Shown: positions 1-9,044 of the stretch, piece after piece | Numbering within the stretch: position 1 is the first letter of the stretch | Layout of the letters: each line of letters begins with the position of its first letter | Source: Phycisphaerales bacterium | GTDB taxonomy: Bacteria > Planctomycetota > Phycisphaerae > Phycisphaerales > UBA1924 | Length of the DNA stretch: 35,420 bases | Assembly: GCA_022072615.1 (NCBI GenBank) | Contig: JAJVHS010000093.1 | Span: forward strand, 1 to 35,420 | Reading direction: 5' to 3' | The notes under the pieces: generated by a model | Told to the model about the DNA's origin: nothing | Databases searched by the model: none | What the model saw: the letters and a program-made list of their open reading frames with translations, nothing else | Program-made: the position numbers and the translations under genes

Positions 1-1090
1 GCTTCGGAGCGGACCGGTCGAACTGCTCGGACTTGTCCGCGGCCACCCGCCCGGCGATCTCCTTCAGCGCGTTGGTCGCGATCGATGACTCAGCGTAGAT
101 CCGCGGCGCCACGCCGGGAATGGTCGGGACCGGAACGTCGGGCCGAGCCACGAACAGCGGCTCGTACAGGTCCATCATGAAGCTCACCGGACGGCCGGAG
201 ACCAGCGACAGCGTCACGTCCTTCCAATCCTCATCCGTCGTGTTCTCCACGATCGCCCAGCCCTGCAGCGTCGGGCTGCCCTGGTCCTTGCTCAGGCCCT
301 CCTGCTTGCGGGCATCGGGCAGGATCAACCGGTAGCTGGTCTTCCACACCGGCATCTCGTTGATGTATGCGATCGCGACATCACGAGCGCCTTGGCCGCT
401 GAAGCTGACGTCCACCGCCTTGGTCCGGTCCGCTCGGTGCTCGGCCAGCGCCGCCAGCGCCATCATGAGTTCGTCGTTGAGCGACTTGTCCTCGAGCACG
501 ACGTTGGTGATGAGCCTGTAGTTGATCGACTTGATGCCGTTGGGCGTCAGCAGGTTCAGGTACGGAATGTCGATCGGGTTGTTGGCCTGACCCTGCGCCT
601 CCGGGCGAGTCTCCGTTCCCAGGATCGTGCCCGTCACCTGCCCCTCCGGCGTCGAGATGGTCGCCTTGCTCCCGCGGAGCTGCGACAGCAGATCCTTCAC
701 GCTCGGGTTGCCCGAGATATCCACCCCGAAGCTCGCGAGCCGCTTGACCAGCGGCTCCTTCGACGCATAACTGACGCCGTTGATCTCGCCGCCGCCCATG
801 TCGACCACCACCATCGACTTGAGGATATCGTTCACCTGGTCCGTATCGAACCGGAGCTGGATCGTCGCGTCGCCGTCGATCACGCCGCGGCGCTCGAACG
901 ACCCCACGCCCGACCGGTAGAGCGTGATCCGGCGGATCGGCAGCGATTCGGGCTTGAAGGTCCCGTCGGCGGCCTTGATCGATGCCCGCGAGGCAGGCTG
1001 GGCCGTCGATTGCGTCGTTGTGATGGCCGCGGCCAGGCCGGCGACCGCGAGGAGGGCGACGAGAAGGGCGCGTGAGCCTTGAGCGTTCAT
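1..1090 (-). CDS. DUF4139-type secreted protein, C-terminus cut by window edge
   Basis: The frame opens at ATG 1090 and stays open to base 1, giving 363 residues with no stop, so the C-terminus lies outside the window. The start has an AAAGGAA Shine-Dalgarno about 6 nt upstream. Residues 1-30 form a signal peptide (short N-region, then an Ala/Leu/Val core), so export is expected. The later part carries the pattern of DUF4139 proteins: a NEMPVWKTSYRL strand followed by LQGWAIVENTTDEDWKDV and a LSLVSGRP-containing stretch. The family is widespread and has no firm biochemical role; it is often a predicted beta-rich envelope protein. It diverges from the beta-mannosidase at 1340, with 249 nt between starts. 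The gene itself is certain; the DUF4139 assignment is from motif memory. Confidence 0.8.
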   Translation of the reverse strand, partial: MNAQGSRALLVALLAVAGLAAAITTTQSTAQPASRASIKAADGTFKPESLPIRRITLYRSGVGSFERRGVIDGDATIQLRFDTDQVNDILKSMVVVDMGGGEINGVSYASKEPLVKRLASFGVDISGNPSVKDLLSQLRGSKATISTPEGQVTGTILGTETRPEAQGQANNPIDIPYLNLLTPNGIKSINYRLITNVVLEDKSLNDELMMALAALAEHRADRTKAVDVSFSGQGARDVAIAYINEMPVWKTSYRLILPDARKQEGLSKDQGSPTLQGWAIVENTTDEDWKDVTLSLVSGRPVSFMMDLYEPLFVARPDVPVPTIPGVAPRIYAESSIATNALKEIAGRVAADKSEQFDRSAPK

Positions 1091-1192
1091 GACTGGTTCC
1101 TTTCCAACCGAGCACCGCACCGGCGACCATCAGGCCGGCGTCGGCCGTGCCCGCGGCCCGCGAGGGCCTCTCACTCTAACGCGCTTAAACAG

Positions 1193-1220
1193 CACGGGTT
1201 CCCTCGGTCGAAAACCCGTG
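1193..1220. repeat. inverted repeat between divergent genes
   Basis: CACGGGTT (1193-1200) and AACCCGTG (1213-1220) are perfect 8-base complements around a 12-nt loop, in the 249-nt region between the DUF4139 gene and the mannosidase. No T-run follows on either strand, so it is not a normal intrinsic terminator. It could be an operator or an RNA hairpin. The rest of 1091-1339 shows only the TACCAT box at its right end. Confidence 0.35.
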
Positions 1221-1323
1221 TTACGAGCCGGTGACAGAGCCAGTTCCCGTCGCCCGCGGGGCCCCGCAACCATGGCCGCCGTCCCATCGCCCGGGCCGCG
1301 TCCGCGAAGGTCGCACGCCGGTC

Positions 1324-1331
1324 GGTACCAT
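1324..1331 (+). promoter_or_regulatory. GGTACCAT box, candidate -10 of a leaderless transcript
   Basis: GGTACCAT ends 8 nt before the ATG of the mannosidase at 1340. TACCAT fits the minimal -10 pattern TANNNT, no Shine-Dalgarno precedes the ATG, and no convincing -35 lies 16-18 nt upstream. The same box recurs before several other genes here (9031, 16043, 27565, 31705). Function is inferred. Confidence 0.4.
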
Positions 1332-1339
1332 GCCGAACC

Positions 1340-3598
1340 ATGGCGCAGGTCGTTGACCTTTCCCAGCTTGCATGGACGGTCCGGGCGTGCGGGGATCTCA
1401 CGCGCGTGCCCGCGCAGGTCCGCGGCGCCGCCTCGGTGGGCCTGCCTGCCACCGTGCCCGGGTGCGTCCATGAAGACCTGATCAGAGCAGGCGTCATCGG
1501 CGATCCGCGCATCGGGATGAACGAAGCGGCGTGCTCGTGGGTCGGGTGGACGGACTGGCGCTATGAAGCGGCGTTCGAAGTTGATGAACGCGAGCTCGAG
1601 GATGGTCCGGTCGAACTGGAATTCGATTTGCTCGACACGGTCTGCCGGGTCGAACTCAACGGCGCTGTCGTCGGGTCATTCGCGAGCGAGTTCGTGCGAC
1701 ACCCGATGACGGTGACCGGGCAATGCCGCAGAGGGCGGAACCTGCTTGCCGTCGAATTCACGAGCCCGTTGCGACACGCCCGCGCCGAAGCCGACCGCCT
1801 CGGCGAAAGACCCGTCAACGGCGATTACCCACCGTACAACATGATCCGCAAGTGCCCGAGCAGCTTCGAATGGGATTGGGGCCCCCGCATCCCGTCGTGC
1901 GGCATCACCGGCCGCGTACGTCTGCTCTCTGGACCGCACGAGGCGACGGCCTGCCAGCCGCGCACTCCAGTCGCTCGGTTCGTGCACGACGCAACCACGG
2001 GCGCCGTCGGATTCTCGTCGTCGGGCTCGCCCGTGTTCTGCCTCGGCGCCAACTGGATTCCGCAGGGCCTATTCCCCGCCGATCGAACACCAGAGAAAGT
2101 CCGACCGCTGCTCGAAGCCGCTAAAGCGTGCGGGATGAACATGATCCGCGTGTGGGGCGGGGGGCGGTACGAGCCGGACTGGTTCTACGACCTGTGCGAC
2201 GAGCTCGGGCTCATGGTGTGGCAGGACTTCATGTTCGCGTGCGCGTGCTATCCGGAAGAGGAGCCGGTGCGGTCGCTCGTCGAGCGGGAGGCTCGCGAGC
2301 AGGTCGCCCGACTCGCCCGGCACCCCAGCGTCGTGCTGTGGTGCGGCGGAAACGAGAACCACTGGGCGTGGCGATCGTGGGGCGAGCGCGGCGAGGGCTA
2401 TCGGGCTCGGCTGAAGGAGGGGCAGACGTGGGGTCGCGGATACTGGCAGGAAATGCTGCCGGCGATCGTGAAGGAGCTTGATCCGGAACGGGCGTACTGG
2501 CCCGATTCGCCGTGGTCCGGCGATGAAGCGCTCCATCCCAACGACACCTCGCGGGGCGACCGCCATTCGTGGGATGTGAACTTCTGGGATGCGTGGAGCG
2601 GGGGGTATCAGAAGATCGTGCCGAGGTTCTGCTCGGAGTTCGGGCAGCAGTCGCCGAGCAACTGGGCAACGCTGAAGGAGGCGGAGCTGGTTCCGGCGGG
2701 TGAGGATGTGGCGAGCGACGGGTCGTGGTCGTCGGGATTGATGGGCTCAGCGCTCGCACGCCGCCAGCGAGGCCCGGGCGGGAACACGCGATGGTTCGAT
2801 GAACCGCTCGACGCCCTGTTCAACCGCCCCCGCGACTTTGGCCAGTGGCACTACGCCGCCCAGCTCCTCCAGGCCCGAGCCGTGCGCACCGGCATCGCAT
2901 GGCACCGCGTCAACGGGCGACCGCAGGATGTGTGCTCGGGCGTCCTCGTGTGGCAGTTGAACGACGCGTGGCCCGGCCTGAGCTGGTCGCTGATTGATTC
3001 GGCGGGCAGGAAGAAGCCGGCGTACTACGCCGCCAGATACGCGATGCGGCCGCGGATCCTGTCGGTGCACCTGGTGGACGGCACGGCAACCGTGTACGCC
3101 GTCAACGACACAGATCAGCCCTGGCGCACGAGCATTCTCGGCACGCTCCAAACCGCTCGCGGAGAACGCACCCGCATGGTGCTCGACACGCAGCTCGACC
3201 TGGCGCCCCGCTCGGCGGCTCGGGTCAGCGCTGTGGATGTTCACCGCGTTCATGGCCCGACCGAGTTGCTCACGGTGCGTAGCGGCGACGACACTGCCGA
3301 CGCCCAGTTCTGGTTCGGTCCGGACCGCGACTTTGAATCGCCTGAGCCGCGCCTTCGCGTCGAGCTCGCGCCCGCCGCGGGCGGCCTCGACGTCTCGCTC
3401 ACGTCCGACGTCGTCGCGCGAGACGTGGTCCTGGCCATCGACCGCGTTGACCCGACTGCTGAGTGCGATGACCAGCTGTTCACGCTCCTCCCCGGTGCCC
3501 GCAAGAATCTGCGTGTGCGGACCCGGCTCCCAACCGACGAACTCCAGCGAGTGATCCGGTCGCTGGTTCTCGACGCGGGCTGCATCGGACGACGGTGA
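1340..3598 (+). CDS. GH2 beta-mannosidase, lacking the second beta-sandwich domain
   Basis: This enzyme should cleave terminal beta-mannosyl residues from mannosides. Residues 1-195 are the GH2 sugar-binding jelly roll (VPGCVHEDLIRAGVI, ending near SFEWDWGPRIPSCGI). The TIM barrel follows with GANWIPQ near 237, then IRVWGGGRYEPDWFYDLCDELG and VWQDFMFACACYP. The acid/base Glu is E339 in WCGGNEN and the nucleophile is E433 in FCSEFGQQS, so the active site is complete. WQLNDAWPGLSWSLID and a C-terminal beta region close the protein. It has 752 residues; typical family members have about 830-900. The shortfall sits between about residues 195 and 208, where roughly 95 residues of the Ig-like domain 2 are missing, with the frame kept. 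No signal peptide is evident, so a cytoplasmic role in mannan turnover is plausible. The start is ATG 1340, without a Shine-Dalgarno. Confidence 0.88.
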   Translation: MAQVVDLSQLAWTVRACGDLTRVPAQVRGAASVGLPATVPGCVHEDLIRAGVIGDPRIGMNEAACSWVGWTDWRYEAAFEVDERELEDGPVELEFDLLDTVCRVELNGAVVGSFASEFVRHPMTVTGQCRRGRNLLAVEFTSPLRHARAEADRLGERPVNGDYPPYNMIRKCPSSFEWDWGPRIPSCGITGRVRLLSGPHEATACQPRTPVARFVHDATTGAVGFSSSGSPVFCLGANWIPQGLFPADRTPEKVRPLLEAAKACGMNMIRVWGGGRYEPDWFYDLCDELGLMVWQDFMFACACYPEEEPVRSLVEREAREQVARLARHPSVVLWCGGNENHWAWRSWGERGEGYRARLKEGQTWGRGYWQEMLPAIVKELDPERAYWPDSPWSGDEALHPNDTSRGDRHSWDVNFWDAWSGGYQKIVPRFCSEFGQQSPSNWATLKEAELVPAGEDVASDGSWSSGLMGSALARRQRGPGGNTRWFDEPLDALFNRPRDFGQWHYAAQLLQARAVRTGIAWHRVNGRPQDVCSGVLVWQLNDAWPGLSWSLIDSAGRKKPAYYAARYAMRPRILSVHLVDGTATVYAVNDTDQPWRTSILGTLQTARGERTRMVLDTQLDLAPRSAARVSAVDVHRVHGPTELLTVRSGDDTADAQFWFGPDRDFESPEPRLRVELAPAAGGLDVSLTSDVVARDVVLAIDRVDPTAECDDQLFTLLPGARKNLRVRTRLPTDELQRVIRSLVLDAGCIGRR

Positions 3599-3721
3599 AA
3601 CCGCCATTTGCTGGCATCATTTCAACGTCGCGGTGTGCTCGCTTGCCGTGCCACTGGCGGCGGGACCGTCACTGCGGATAGAGTGTTGGAACTCGGTACG
3701 ACGACGTCGAGAGAGTTCACG

Positions 3722-5305
3722 ATGGCAGCAAAGAGAAAGCCTCGCAATCAGTCCTCCAACGACTGGCGAAGCCCGCCTTCGGGCTATCCGATGCGTGATC
3801 ACCGGCTGATCCTTTGGCTCGCCGCGTACTTTGATCGCACGCCGAGAGCAACGCGTCTTGGGCTTCCGGAGAGTTTCCTGGAACTGACGCGGCTGTTCGG
3901 CTCGCATGCCGTCGAGCTTGCCGTAAGCCCGGCGCCAGGACCACAAGCCGTCGCTCTTCATGCAACCGATCTTGACTGGCGCTCCGGCGAGAACGCCACA
4001 ACGCTGCGCACATCGACGACTGAGCTCGCTGCACAGCCTTTCTGGGATCGCCTGCGGGTACTCGATACCCACGGCATCTCGTGGAAAACCAGTGCGCGGC
4101 GGGGCAGCGGCGCAACGCTCCATGAGGTGTGGGAGTATTCCATCCATCAAGCCAGTGATTGGTCGCCCGCGGTTGCAATGTTCCAGATTGCAGTTCGCCA
4201 TGTTGCCGACGAGGACTTATTGAAGACGAACGACTTCGTGCACAGCTGGTTTGAGCGGTGGGGTCGTGCCGGTGCATTCTACGCGCGGGGCGGGTTCACA
4301 CGCCTCGACGACAACCCTGAAATCCGAGACCAGCCGTGCTGGGAGTCGCATATCGCCTCGCTGATCTGGTCAGCCTCCGCGGCACGCACGAGGCCGATAG
4401 TCCCCGGGGTATACCGCTACAACTTTCTCGACGCCACACGAGCGAGCCTTCTCGATCTCGATCGAGTCACTGATGGCTGCAAGAAAGCTTTGTATGAAAC
4501 ACGTGTCCGGGCCGCCGCCGGCGGCGTCACAATCACTGTCGGTGAGATCAGCGGTACGTCTGCCCTGTATCTCCGGACGACCGGCGAAGACAGCCTTTCA
4601 GAATTCTCTGGGAACAAGTACCAGGAAGCGTCGCTCTGGCTTCTGTATCACTTCTCACGAGCCGGCATGCTCGCGATTCAGAACCTTGAGTGGATGGCCG
4701 AACAGCCCGAGGCCGTTGAAAAGCAGATTCTCTCTCATCGGGCTCGGGAAGCCGGGACGACCAGTGTCGGTCGGGGCGGCCGCAAGTTCGCTCGGCGGAT
4801 CGCGGAATTGCAGATAACAAGCCCCGCCTGCCTCCGCGAATCGGCCCAACCTGATTCGTCGGCGCTTCTGCCGGGAGCGGAGGAGATCCGTCGAGACAAC
4901 ACGACAGTATTTGCCATTCGAGCGCCCGGCGAGGTTACCGGCACGGGGTTCTACGGCGCGCCCGTCGCCAATTCGCACCTTCTCTCCAGTCCCATCCGCG
5001 TCGGCTCGCTCAAGCCCGAACGAGCCCTCTTCGAATTCGACGAACTCCGGCACGGCTGGGACGGCGAGCAGCGCGAGGGACCATTCGCGCCACCCAATCG
5101 AAGACTCAAACAATTCAAGTGCCCGACATGCGACGGGCGGAACTTTGCCCTCCACACCATCTTTGAGTATCCCCCGGACTTCGAAGACGATCTCGAAGGC
5201 GAGCACCGTAGCCGCCCTCAAGACTTCTTCACATGGTTCTGGCTGCACGCTCGGTGCACCGCATGCAACTGGTCAGGCATCGCCGCCGACATTGAATGCG
5301 CCTGA
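3722..5305 (+). CDS. hypothetical protein with C-terminal zinc ribbon
   Basis: I do not recognise this 527-residue protein. ATG 3722 is chosen over an upstream in-frame TTG at 3608 because the MAAKRKPRNQSS start looks natural. There is no signal peptide or membrane segment. The only clear motif is at the C-terminus: C467-x2-C470 (FKCPTCDGRNF) and C512-x2-C515 (RCTACNWSG), a CX2C-X41-CX2C treble that should bind one zinc. The middle is Trp- and Arg-rich, with no nuclease, helicase or protease signature that I can see. By eye its GC is clearly lower than its neighbours, with AT-rich codons used more often, which suggests a later arrival than flanking genes. It sits between the mannosidase (same strand, 123 nt away) and the convergent CNNM gene, with only 20 nt to the latter's stop. 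Confidence 0.75.
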   Translation: MAAKRKPRNQSSNDWRSPPSGYPMRDHRLILWLAAYFDRTPRATRLGLPESFLELTRLFGSHAVELAVSPAPGPQAVALHATDLDWRSGENATTLRTSTTELAAQPFWDRLRVLDTHGISWKTSARRGSGATLHEVWEYSIHQASDWSPAVAMFQIAVRHVADEDLLKTNDFVHSWFERWGRAGAFYARGGFTRLDDNPEIRDQPCWESHIASLIWSASAARTRPIVPGVYRYNFLDATRASLLDLDRVTDGCKKALYETRVRAAAGGVTITVGEISGTSALYLRTTGEDSLSEFSGNKYQEASLWLLYHFSRAGMLAIQNLEWMAEQPEAVEKQILSHRAREAGTTSVGRGGRKFARRIAELQITSPACLRESAQPDSSALLPGAEEIRRDNTTVFAIRAPGEVTGTGFYGAPVANSHLLSSPIRVGSLKPERALFEFDELRHGWDGEQREGPFAPPNRRLKQFKCPTCDGRNFALHTIFEYPPDFEDDLEGEHRSRPQDFFTWFWLHARCTACNWSGIAADIECA

Positions 5306-5325
5306 TTCTCCCGCCGCTCGCCCCG

Positions 5326-6660
5326 TCACTCCCGGTCGCTTGACTCGCGCGCCTCGTGCTCGGCGTGCTCGGCGGGGACCGGGATCTTGCTCGCCAGGAT
5401 CTTGTCGATGCGCGGGCCGTCCATGTCCACGACTTCGAAGCGCCACTCGCGCCACTGGAACAGCTCGCCCGTGCGCGGGATGTGCCCGAGCACCGTCGTC
5501 ACCATCCCCCCGATGGTCGAATAGCCGCCCTCGTCCTCGCTGGGCAGCTCCCCCAGGCCGATCAGGTCCTTCAGCTCGTCGGTGGTCATGCCGCCGTCGA
5601 GCAGCCACGACCCGTCCGCCCGCTGCACGGCGAGCGTGTCGCGCACCGTGTCGGGCGTCGCCGCCTCGCCGATGAGCGCCTCGAGCACGTCGTTGAGCGT
5701 GATCACGCCCTCCAGCCCGCCGTACTCATCGACCACGAATGCAAATCGCGTCCCCGCGTGACGGAAACGCTCGTGCAGCTTGATCGCGGGCGTCGCTTCC
5801 GGGACGTACAGCGGGGTCCGGGCGATCTGGGCAAGGTCGATCGTGTCGCTCACGAGCATGTGGCGCACCAGATCCTTCACGTGGATGACGCCGATCACCT
5901 CGTCCAGCGAGCCGCGGCACACCGGGAAGTGCGAATGGACCGCAGTCGCGACCGCCACGCGGATCTGCTCCATGCCGGCCCCGGCGTCGAGCCACTCGAC
6001 CTCCGTGCGAGGGACCATCAGGTTCTTGACCTTTCGGTCGCCCAGGCGGAACACCCGCTCGACCATGTGGTGCTCGGCCTCGTGGAGAACGCCCTCCTCC
6101 GCCGCCTGGCGGATGATGCCGCGGACCTCGTCCTCGGTGACGGCGTCGCCGCTCGTGAGGAACCCCGAGAAGGGCCGCAGCAGCATCTCGGTCGAGAAGC
6201 TCAGGAACCACACGACCGGCGAGGTCACGACCGACAGCCACGTCATCGGGACGGCGACCAGCCTCGCGATCGCCTCCGGGCGGGCGATCGCGGTCCGCTT
6301 GGGGACCAGCTCGCCCACCACGATCGACAGGTACGTGATGCCCACGACCGTGATGATGGACGCGGTGGCGCTGGCGTACGGCCGGATGATCTCGAAACGC
6401 CCGAGCCACTCAGCCAGGTCATCCGCCAGCGCGGCCTCGCCGACCATGCCCGAGCTGATCGCAACCAGCGTGATGCCCGCCTGCACCGTCGAGAGGAGCG
6501 TGTTGGGGTTCTCCGCCAGCTTGAGCGCGGAGGCGGCACCCGCGCGGCCGTTCTCGGCGTCCTGCTTCAGTCGCACCTTGCGCGACGAGATGATGGCGAT
6601 CTCCGACAGCGAGAGCACGCCGTTGATGAGAACCAGGATGAAAAGGATGACGAGGGCCAT
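5326..6660 (-). CDS. CNNM/CorC (HlyC)-family membrane protein with CBS pair
   Basis: The 444-residue protein has the classic CNNM/hemolysin-C layout, a family linked to Mg2+/Co2+ efflux or homeostasis. Residues 1-190 are the DUF21 transmembrane domain: an N-terminal helix (ALVILFILVLINGVLSLSE), the small-residue ITLVAISSGMVGEA helix, and the conserved GELVPKR motif. Residues about 200-330 are a CBS pair (VPRTEVEWLDA, FPVCRGSLDEVIGVIHVKDL, FAFVVDEYGGLEGVITLNDVLE). Residues about 345-425 are the CorC_HlyC domain (DGSWLLDGGMTTDELKDL, then GYSTIGGMV). It lies 43 nt downstream of rho on the same strand and is probably co-transcribed. The length is normal and nothing essential seems missing. Whether it moves Mg2+ is family inference. 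Confidence 0.9.
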   Translation of the reverse strand: MALVILFILVLINGVLSLSEIAIISSRKVRLKQDAENGRAGAASALKLAENPNTLLSTVQAGITLVAISSGMVGEAALADDLAEWLGRFEIIRPYASATASIITVVGITYLSIVVGELVPKRTAIARPEAIARLVAVPMTWLSVVTSPVVWFLSFSTEMLLRPFSGFLTSGDAVTEDEVRGIIRQAAEEGVLHEAEHHMVERVFRLGDRKVKNLMVPRTEVEWLDAGAGMEQIRVAVATAVHSHFPVCRGSLDEVIGVIHVKDLVRHMLVSDTIDLAQIARTPLYVPEATPAIKLHERFRHAGTRFAFVVDEYGGLEGVITLNDVLEALIGEAATPDTVRDTLAVQRADGSWLLDGGMTTDELKDLIGLGELPSEDEGGYSTIGGMVTTVLGHIPRTGELFQWREWRFEVVDMDGPRIDKILASKIPVPAEHAEHEARESSDRE

Positions 6661-6703
6661 CGACCGTCCCCGCAGATCCGGTGCGCCGGCAGGCGTGGAG
6701 GGA

Positions 6704-8662
6704 TCAACCCATCGCCATCGTCATCAGGAACTCGGCGTTGGTCTTGACCTTCTTCAGACGAGTGCGGATGAGCTCCATCGCCTCGACCACGTTCATGTCG
6801 CTGAGCACCTTCCGCAGGCGGTGCACCAGCTCGAGCTCCTTGGGATCCAGCAGCAGTTCCTCGCGCCGCGTGCCCGACGCCGGGATGTCGATGCACGGGT
6901 AGATCCGCTTCTCCATCAGCTTGCGGTCCAGGTGCAGCTCGCTGTTGCCGGTTCCCTTGAACTCCTCGAAGATGACCTCGTCCATCTTCGATCCGGTGTC
7001 GACCAGCGCGGTGCCGATGATGGTGAGCGACCCGCCCTTCTCGATCGCGCGGGCGGCGCCGAAGAACTTCTTGGGCCGCTGGAGCGCGTTGGAATCAAGA
7101 CCGCCGGTCATGATCTTGCCCGAGTGCGGCATCTCGGCGTTGTACGCCCGTGCCAGGCGGGTGATCGAGTCGAGCAGGATGACCACGTCCTGGCCGAATT
7201 CCACCATCCGCTTGGCCTTCTCGATCACGACCTCGGCCACGGCGACGTGGCGGGCCGAGATCTCGTCGAACGTGCTCGCGACGACCTCGACCGAGGACGC
7301 CGTGTTGCGGCGGAAGTCGGTGACCTCCTCGGGGCGCTCGTCGACGAGCAGCACGATGATCTTGACGTCGGGGTAGTTGCGCGTGATCGCCTTGGTCATC
7401 TTCTGCAGCAGCACGGTCTTGCCGGTGCGCGGCGGGGCGACGATCAGCGCTCGCTGACCCTTGCCGATCGGGGCAACGAGGTCGATGATGCGGCACTCGA
7501 TCTCGTCGGGCGAGGTCTCGAGCACGAACCGCTCCTCGGGGTGCAGCGGCGTCAGGTCCTCGAAGTTCGTCAGGTCGTGGATTTTGCCGGGCGCAAAGCC
7601 GTTTACGGTGTCGACCCGCAGCAGCGCGAAATACTTCTCGCTCTCCTTGGGCGGACGCACCACGCCACGAACCACCATGCCGCGGCGCAGGCCGAAGCGC
7701 CGGATCTGCGAGGGCGAGACGTAGATGTCATCGGGCCCCGGCAGGTAGCTCTGTTCCGGCGAGCGCAGGAAGCCGAAGCCGTCCTGCATGATCTCGAGCG
7801 TGCCCTCGCCGAACATCAGGCCCTGCTTGGCGGCGCGTGCCTTGAGGACCTTGAAGATCAGCTCCTGCTTGGGGAGCTGGTGGAAATCGGCCAGGCCTTC
7901 CTTCTCGGCGACCGAGTAGAGCTGCTCGAGCCGCATCTTCTGGAGGTCGCCGATGGAGATGGCGTCCTGGGCCGCCTTGGGGTCGGCGGTTTTGGCGATG
8001 CGCTCGAGCTCTGCTGCTTCGCGTTCGAGTTCCTCGTCGCTGGGGAGGCTGTGATCAAAGACGGGCCGGCCCATGCCGCCGCCCATCATGTGCCCGGGCA
8101 TGCCTCCGCCGCCCTTGCGCTTCTTGCGCTTGCGGCGGAACCCGCGATCACCCATCGGGTAGCCGCCCTGCGGATAGCCGGAGGGGCCGCCCTGCGAACC
8201 GCCGCCCGGGCCCTGCTGCATCGACGGACCCTGTCCGCCGCCGTCGCCGCCGGAGAAGCGGTCCGGGCGGTCGCCGCGGTCCATGCCCCGATCGGGCCCC
8301 CGCTCAGAACCACGATCCGGGCCACGGTCCGGGCCGCGATCGGCGCTGCGCTCGGGGCGCTCGGCGCCGCGGTCGACCGGACGATCAGGACCACGATCCC
8401 CGCCGCGGTCGGCGGCGGGCCGGTCGGCCGAACGCTCGGGACGGGCTTCGGTGGATTCGGCCGGACGCGAGCGGGGCTCGGCCGGGGCCGGCGGGATGAC
8501 GGCCTGGCCCGCGGTGCGCGGCTCGGGGCCGGCGGCCGGGACTTCGGAGACATCGCGCGGCGTTTCGCGGCGCGGGGTATGGCTCTGGCGGACGCGTCCT
8601 CGCGGCATGTCGGAGTGCGAGGAGCGGGATTCGCCTTCGGAGGAACTGCTGGCCTTGCCCAT
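6704..8662 (-). CDS. rho: transcription termination factor Rho with long disordered N-terminal extension
   Basis: Rho is the hexameric RNA-dependent ATPase that ends transcription at Rho-dependent sites. The conserved part starts near residue 235 with the Rho_N helices, then the cold-shock RNA-binding fold ([22 protein letters not shown], residues 294-315). The ATPase has Walker A APPRTGKT (409-416), Walker [11 protein letters not shown] (D498), and the Q/R-loop region [19 protein letters not shown]. The C-terminus is complete. Residues 1-200 are an addition of about 200 residues: Ser/Arg-rich, then repeated D-R-G-P/S/A units (about 80-135), a Gly/Gln/Pro stretch, and a basic [10 protein letters not shown] patch near 176-186. 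Such extensions occur in other high-GC phyla and are thought to bind RNA or promote condensates. The start is ATG 8662 with an AAGGAA Shine-Dalgarno. The CNNM gene follows in the same unit. Confidence 0.97.
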   Translation of the reverse strand: MGKASSSSEGESRSSHSDMPRGRVRQSHTPRRETPRDVSEVPAAGPEPRTAGQAVIPPAPAEPRSRPAESTEARPERSADRPAADRGGDRGPDRPVDRGAERPERSADRGPDRGPDRGSERGPDRGMDRGDRPDRFSGGDGGGQGPSMQQGPGGGSQGGPSGYPQGGYPMGDRGFRRKRKKRKGGGGMPGHMMGGGMGRPVFDHSLPSDEELEREAAELERIAKTADPKAAQDAISIGDLQKMRLEQLYSVAEKEGLADFHQLPKQELIFKVLKARAAKQGLMFGEGTLEIMQDGFGFLRSPEQSYLPGPDDIYVSPSQIRRFGLRRGMVVRGVVRPPKESEKYFALLRVDTVNGFAPGKIHDLTNFEDLTPLHPEERFVLETSPDEIECRIIDLVAPIGKGQRALIVAPPRTGKTVLLQKMTKAITRNYPDVKIIVLLVDERPEEVTDFRRNTASSVEVVASTFDEISARHVAVAEVVIEKAKRMVEFGQDVVILLDSITRLARAYNAEMPHSGKIMTGGLDSNALQRPKKFFGAARAIEKGGSLTIIGTALVDTGSKMDEVIFEEFKGTGNSELHLDRKLMEKRIYPCIDIPASGTRREELLLDPKELELVHRLRKVLSDMNVVEAMELIRTRLKKVKTNAEFLMTMAMG

Positions 8663-8854
8663 GGGGACTTTCCTTGGCCGGGTGCGCTGCTGGTGTTGAG
8701 GTTTCAGGGGAATTCGGGCCCGCGTCGGGGCTCGCGTCCGTGAGGTGGGGGGTAGACCGGATCACCAGTCGCGGCGAGCACAACGGACCTTCCGCGGGCG
8801 CAGCCGTGACCGCCGCGCCTTCACCGAATCCGGTCTTGGATATGGAAAGAGAGG

Positions 8855-8889
8855 GCGTCCTCTTGTTCGGACGCTCGGGAATAAGTATA
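8855..8889 (-). promoter_or_regulatory. candidate rho promoter -10 and leader hairpin
   Basis: Read on the minus strand, TATACT (8889-8884) is a good -10 match, but no -35 lies at normal spacing; a TTGACC sits 27 nt upstream. Ten bases downstream, GCGTCC and GGACGC (8874-8869 and 8860-8855) form a perfect 6-bp hairpin with an 8-nt loop, near the expected 5' end of a leader of about 210 nt. rho is often autoregulated through its leader, so this is a reasonable place for control. The rest of 8663-9044 shows no ORF that looks real. Confidence 0.3.
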
Positions 8890-9030
8890 CACCCGTCCGG
8901 GCGTGCGGTCCTGCGGGGTCAAGTCGGGCGATTTCGGCCGCAAATCGGCGGGTTTGCGGGATGCTGGTCGCGGCGCTCAAGCGCCCCGGAAGCTCGCGAG
9001 CACGGCGGGCGCCACCGCGCCGCGCGGCGT

Positions 9031-9038
9031 GGTACCAT
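9031..9038 (+). promoter_or_regulatory. GGTACCAT box, candidate -10 of a leaderless transcript
   Basis: GGTACCAT is separated from the ATG of the lipoprotein gene (9045) by six bases (CAGCCC). There is no Shine-Dalgarno. The spacing matches a -10 box whose transcript starts at or next to the start codon. Confidence 0.45.
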
Positions 9039-9044
9039 CAGCCC

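Noticed and set aside
5780..8743. Very long plus-strand open frame opposite rho and the CNNM gene
   Set aside because: It has no recognisable domain, is Ser/Arg/Ala-rich, and exactly mirrors strong minus-strand genes; high GC keeps the opposite frames open.
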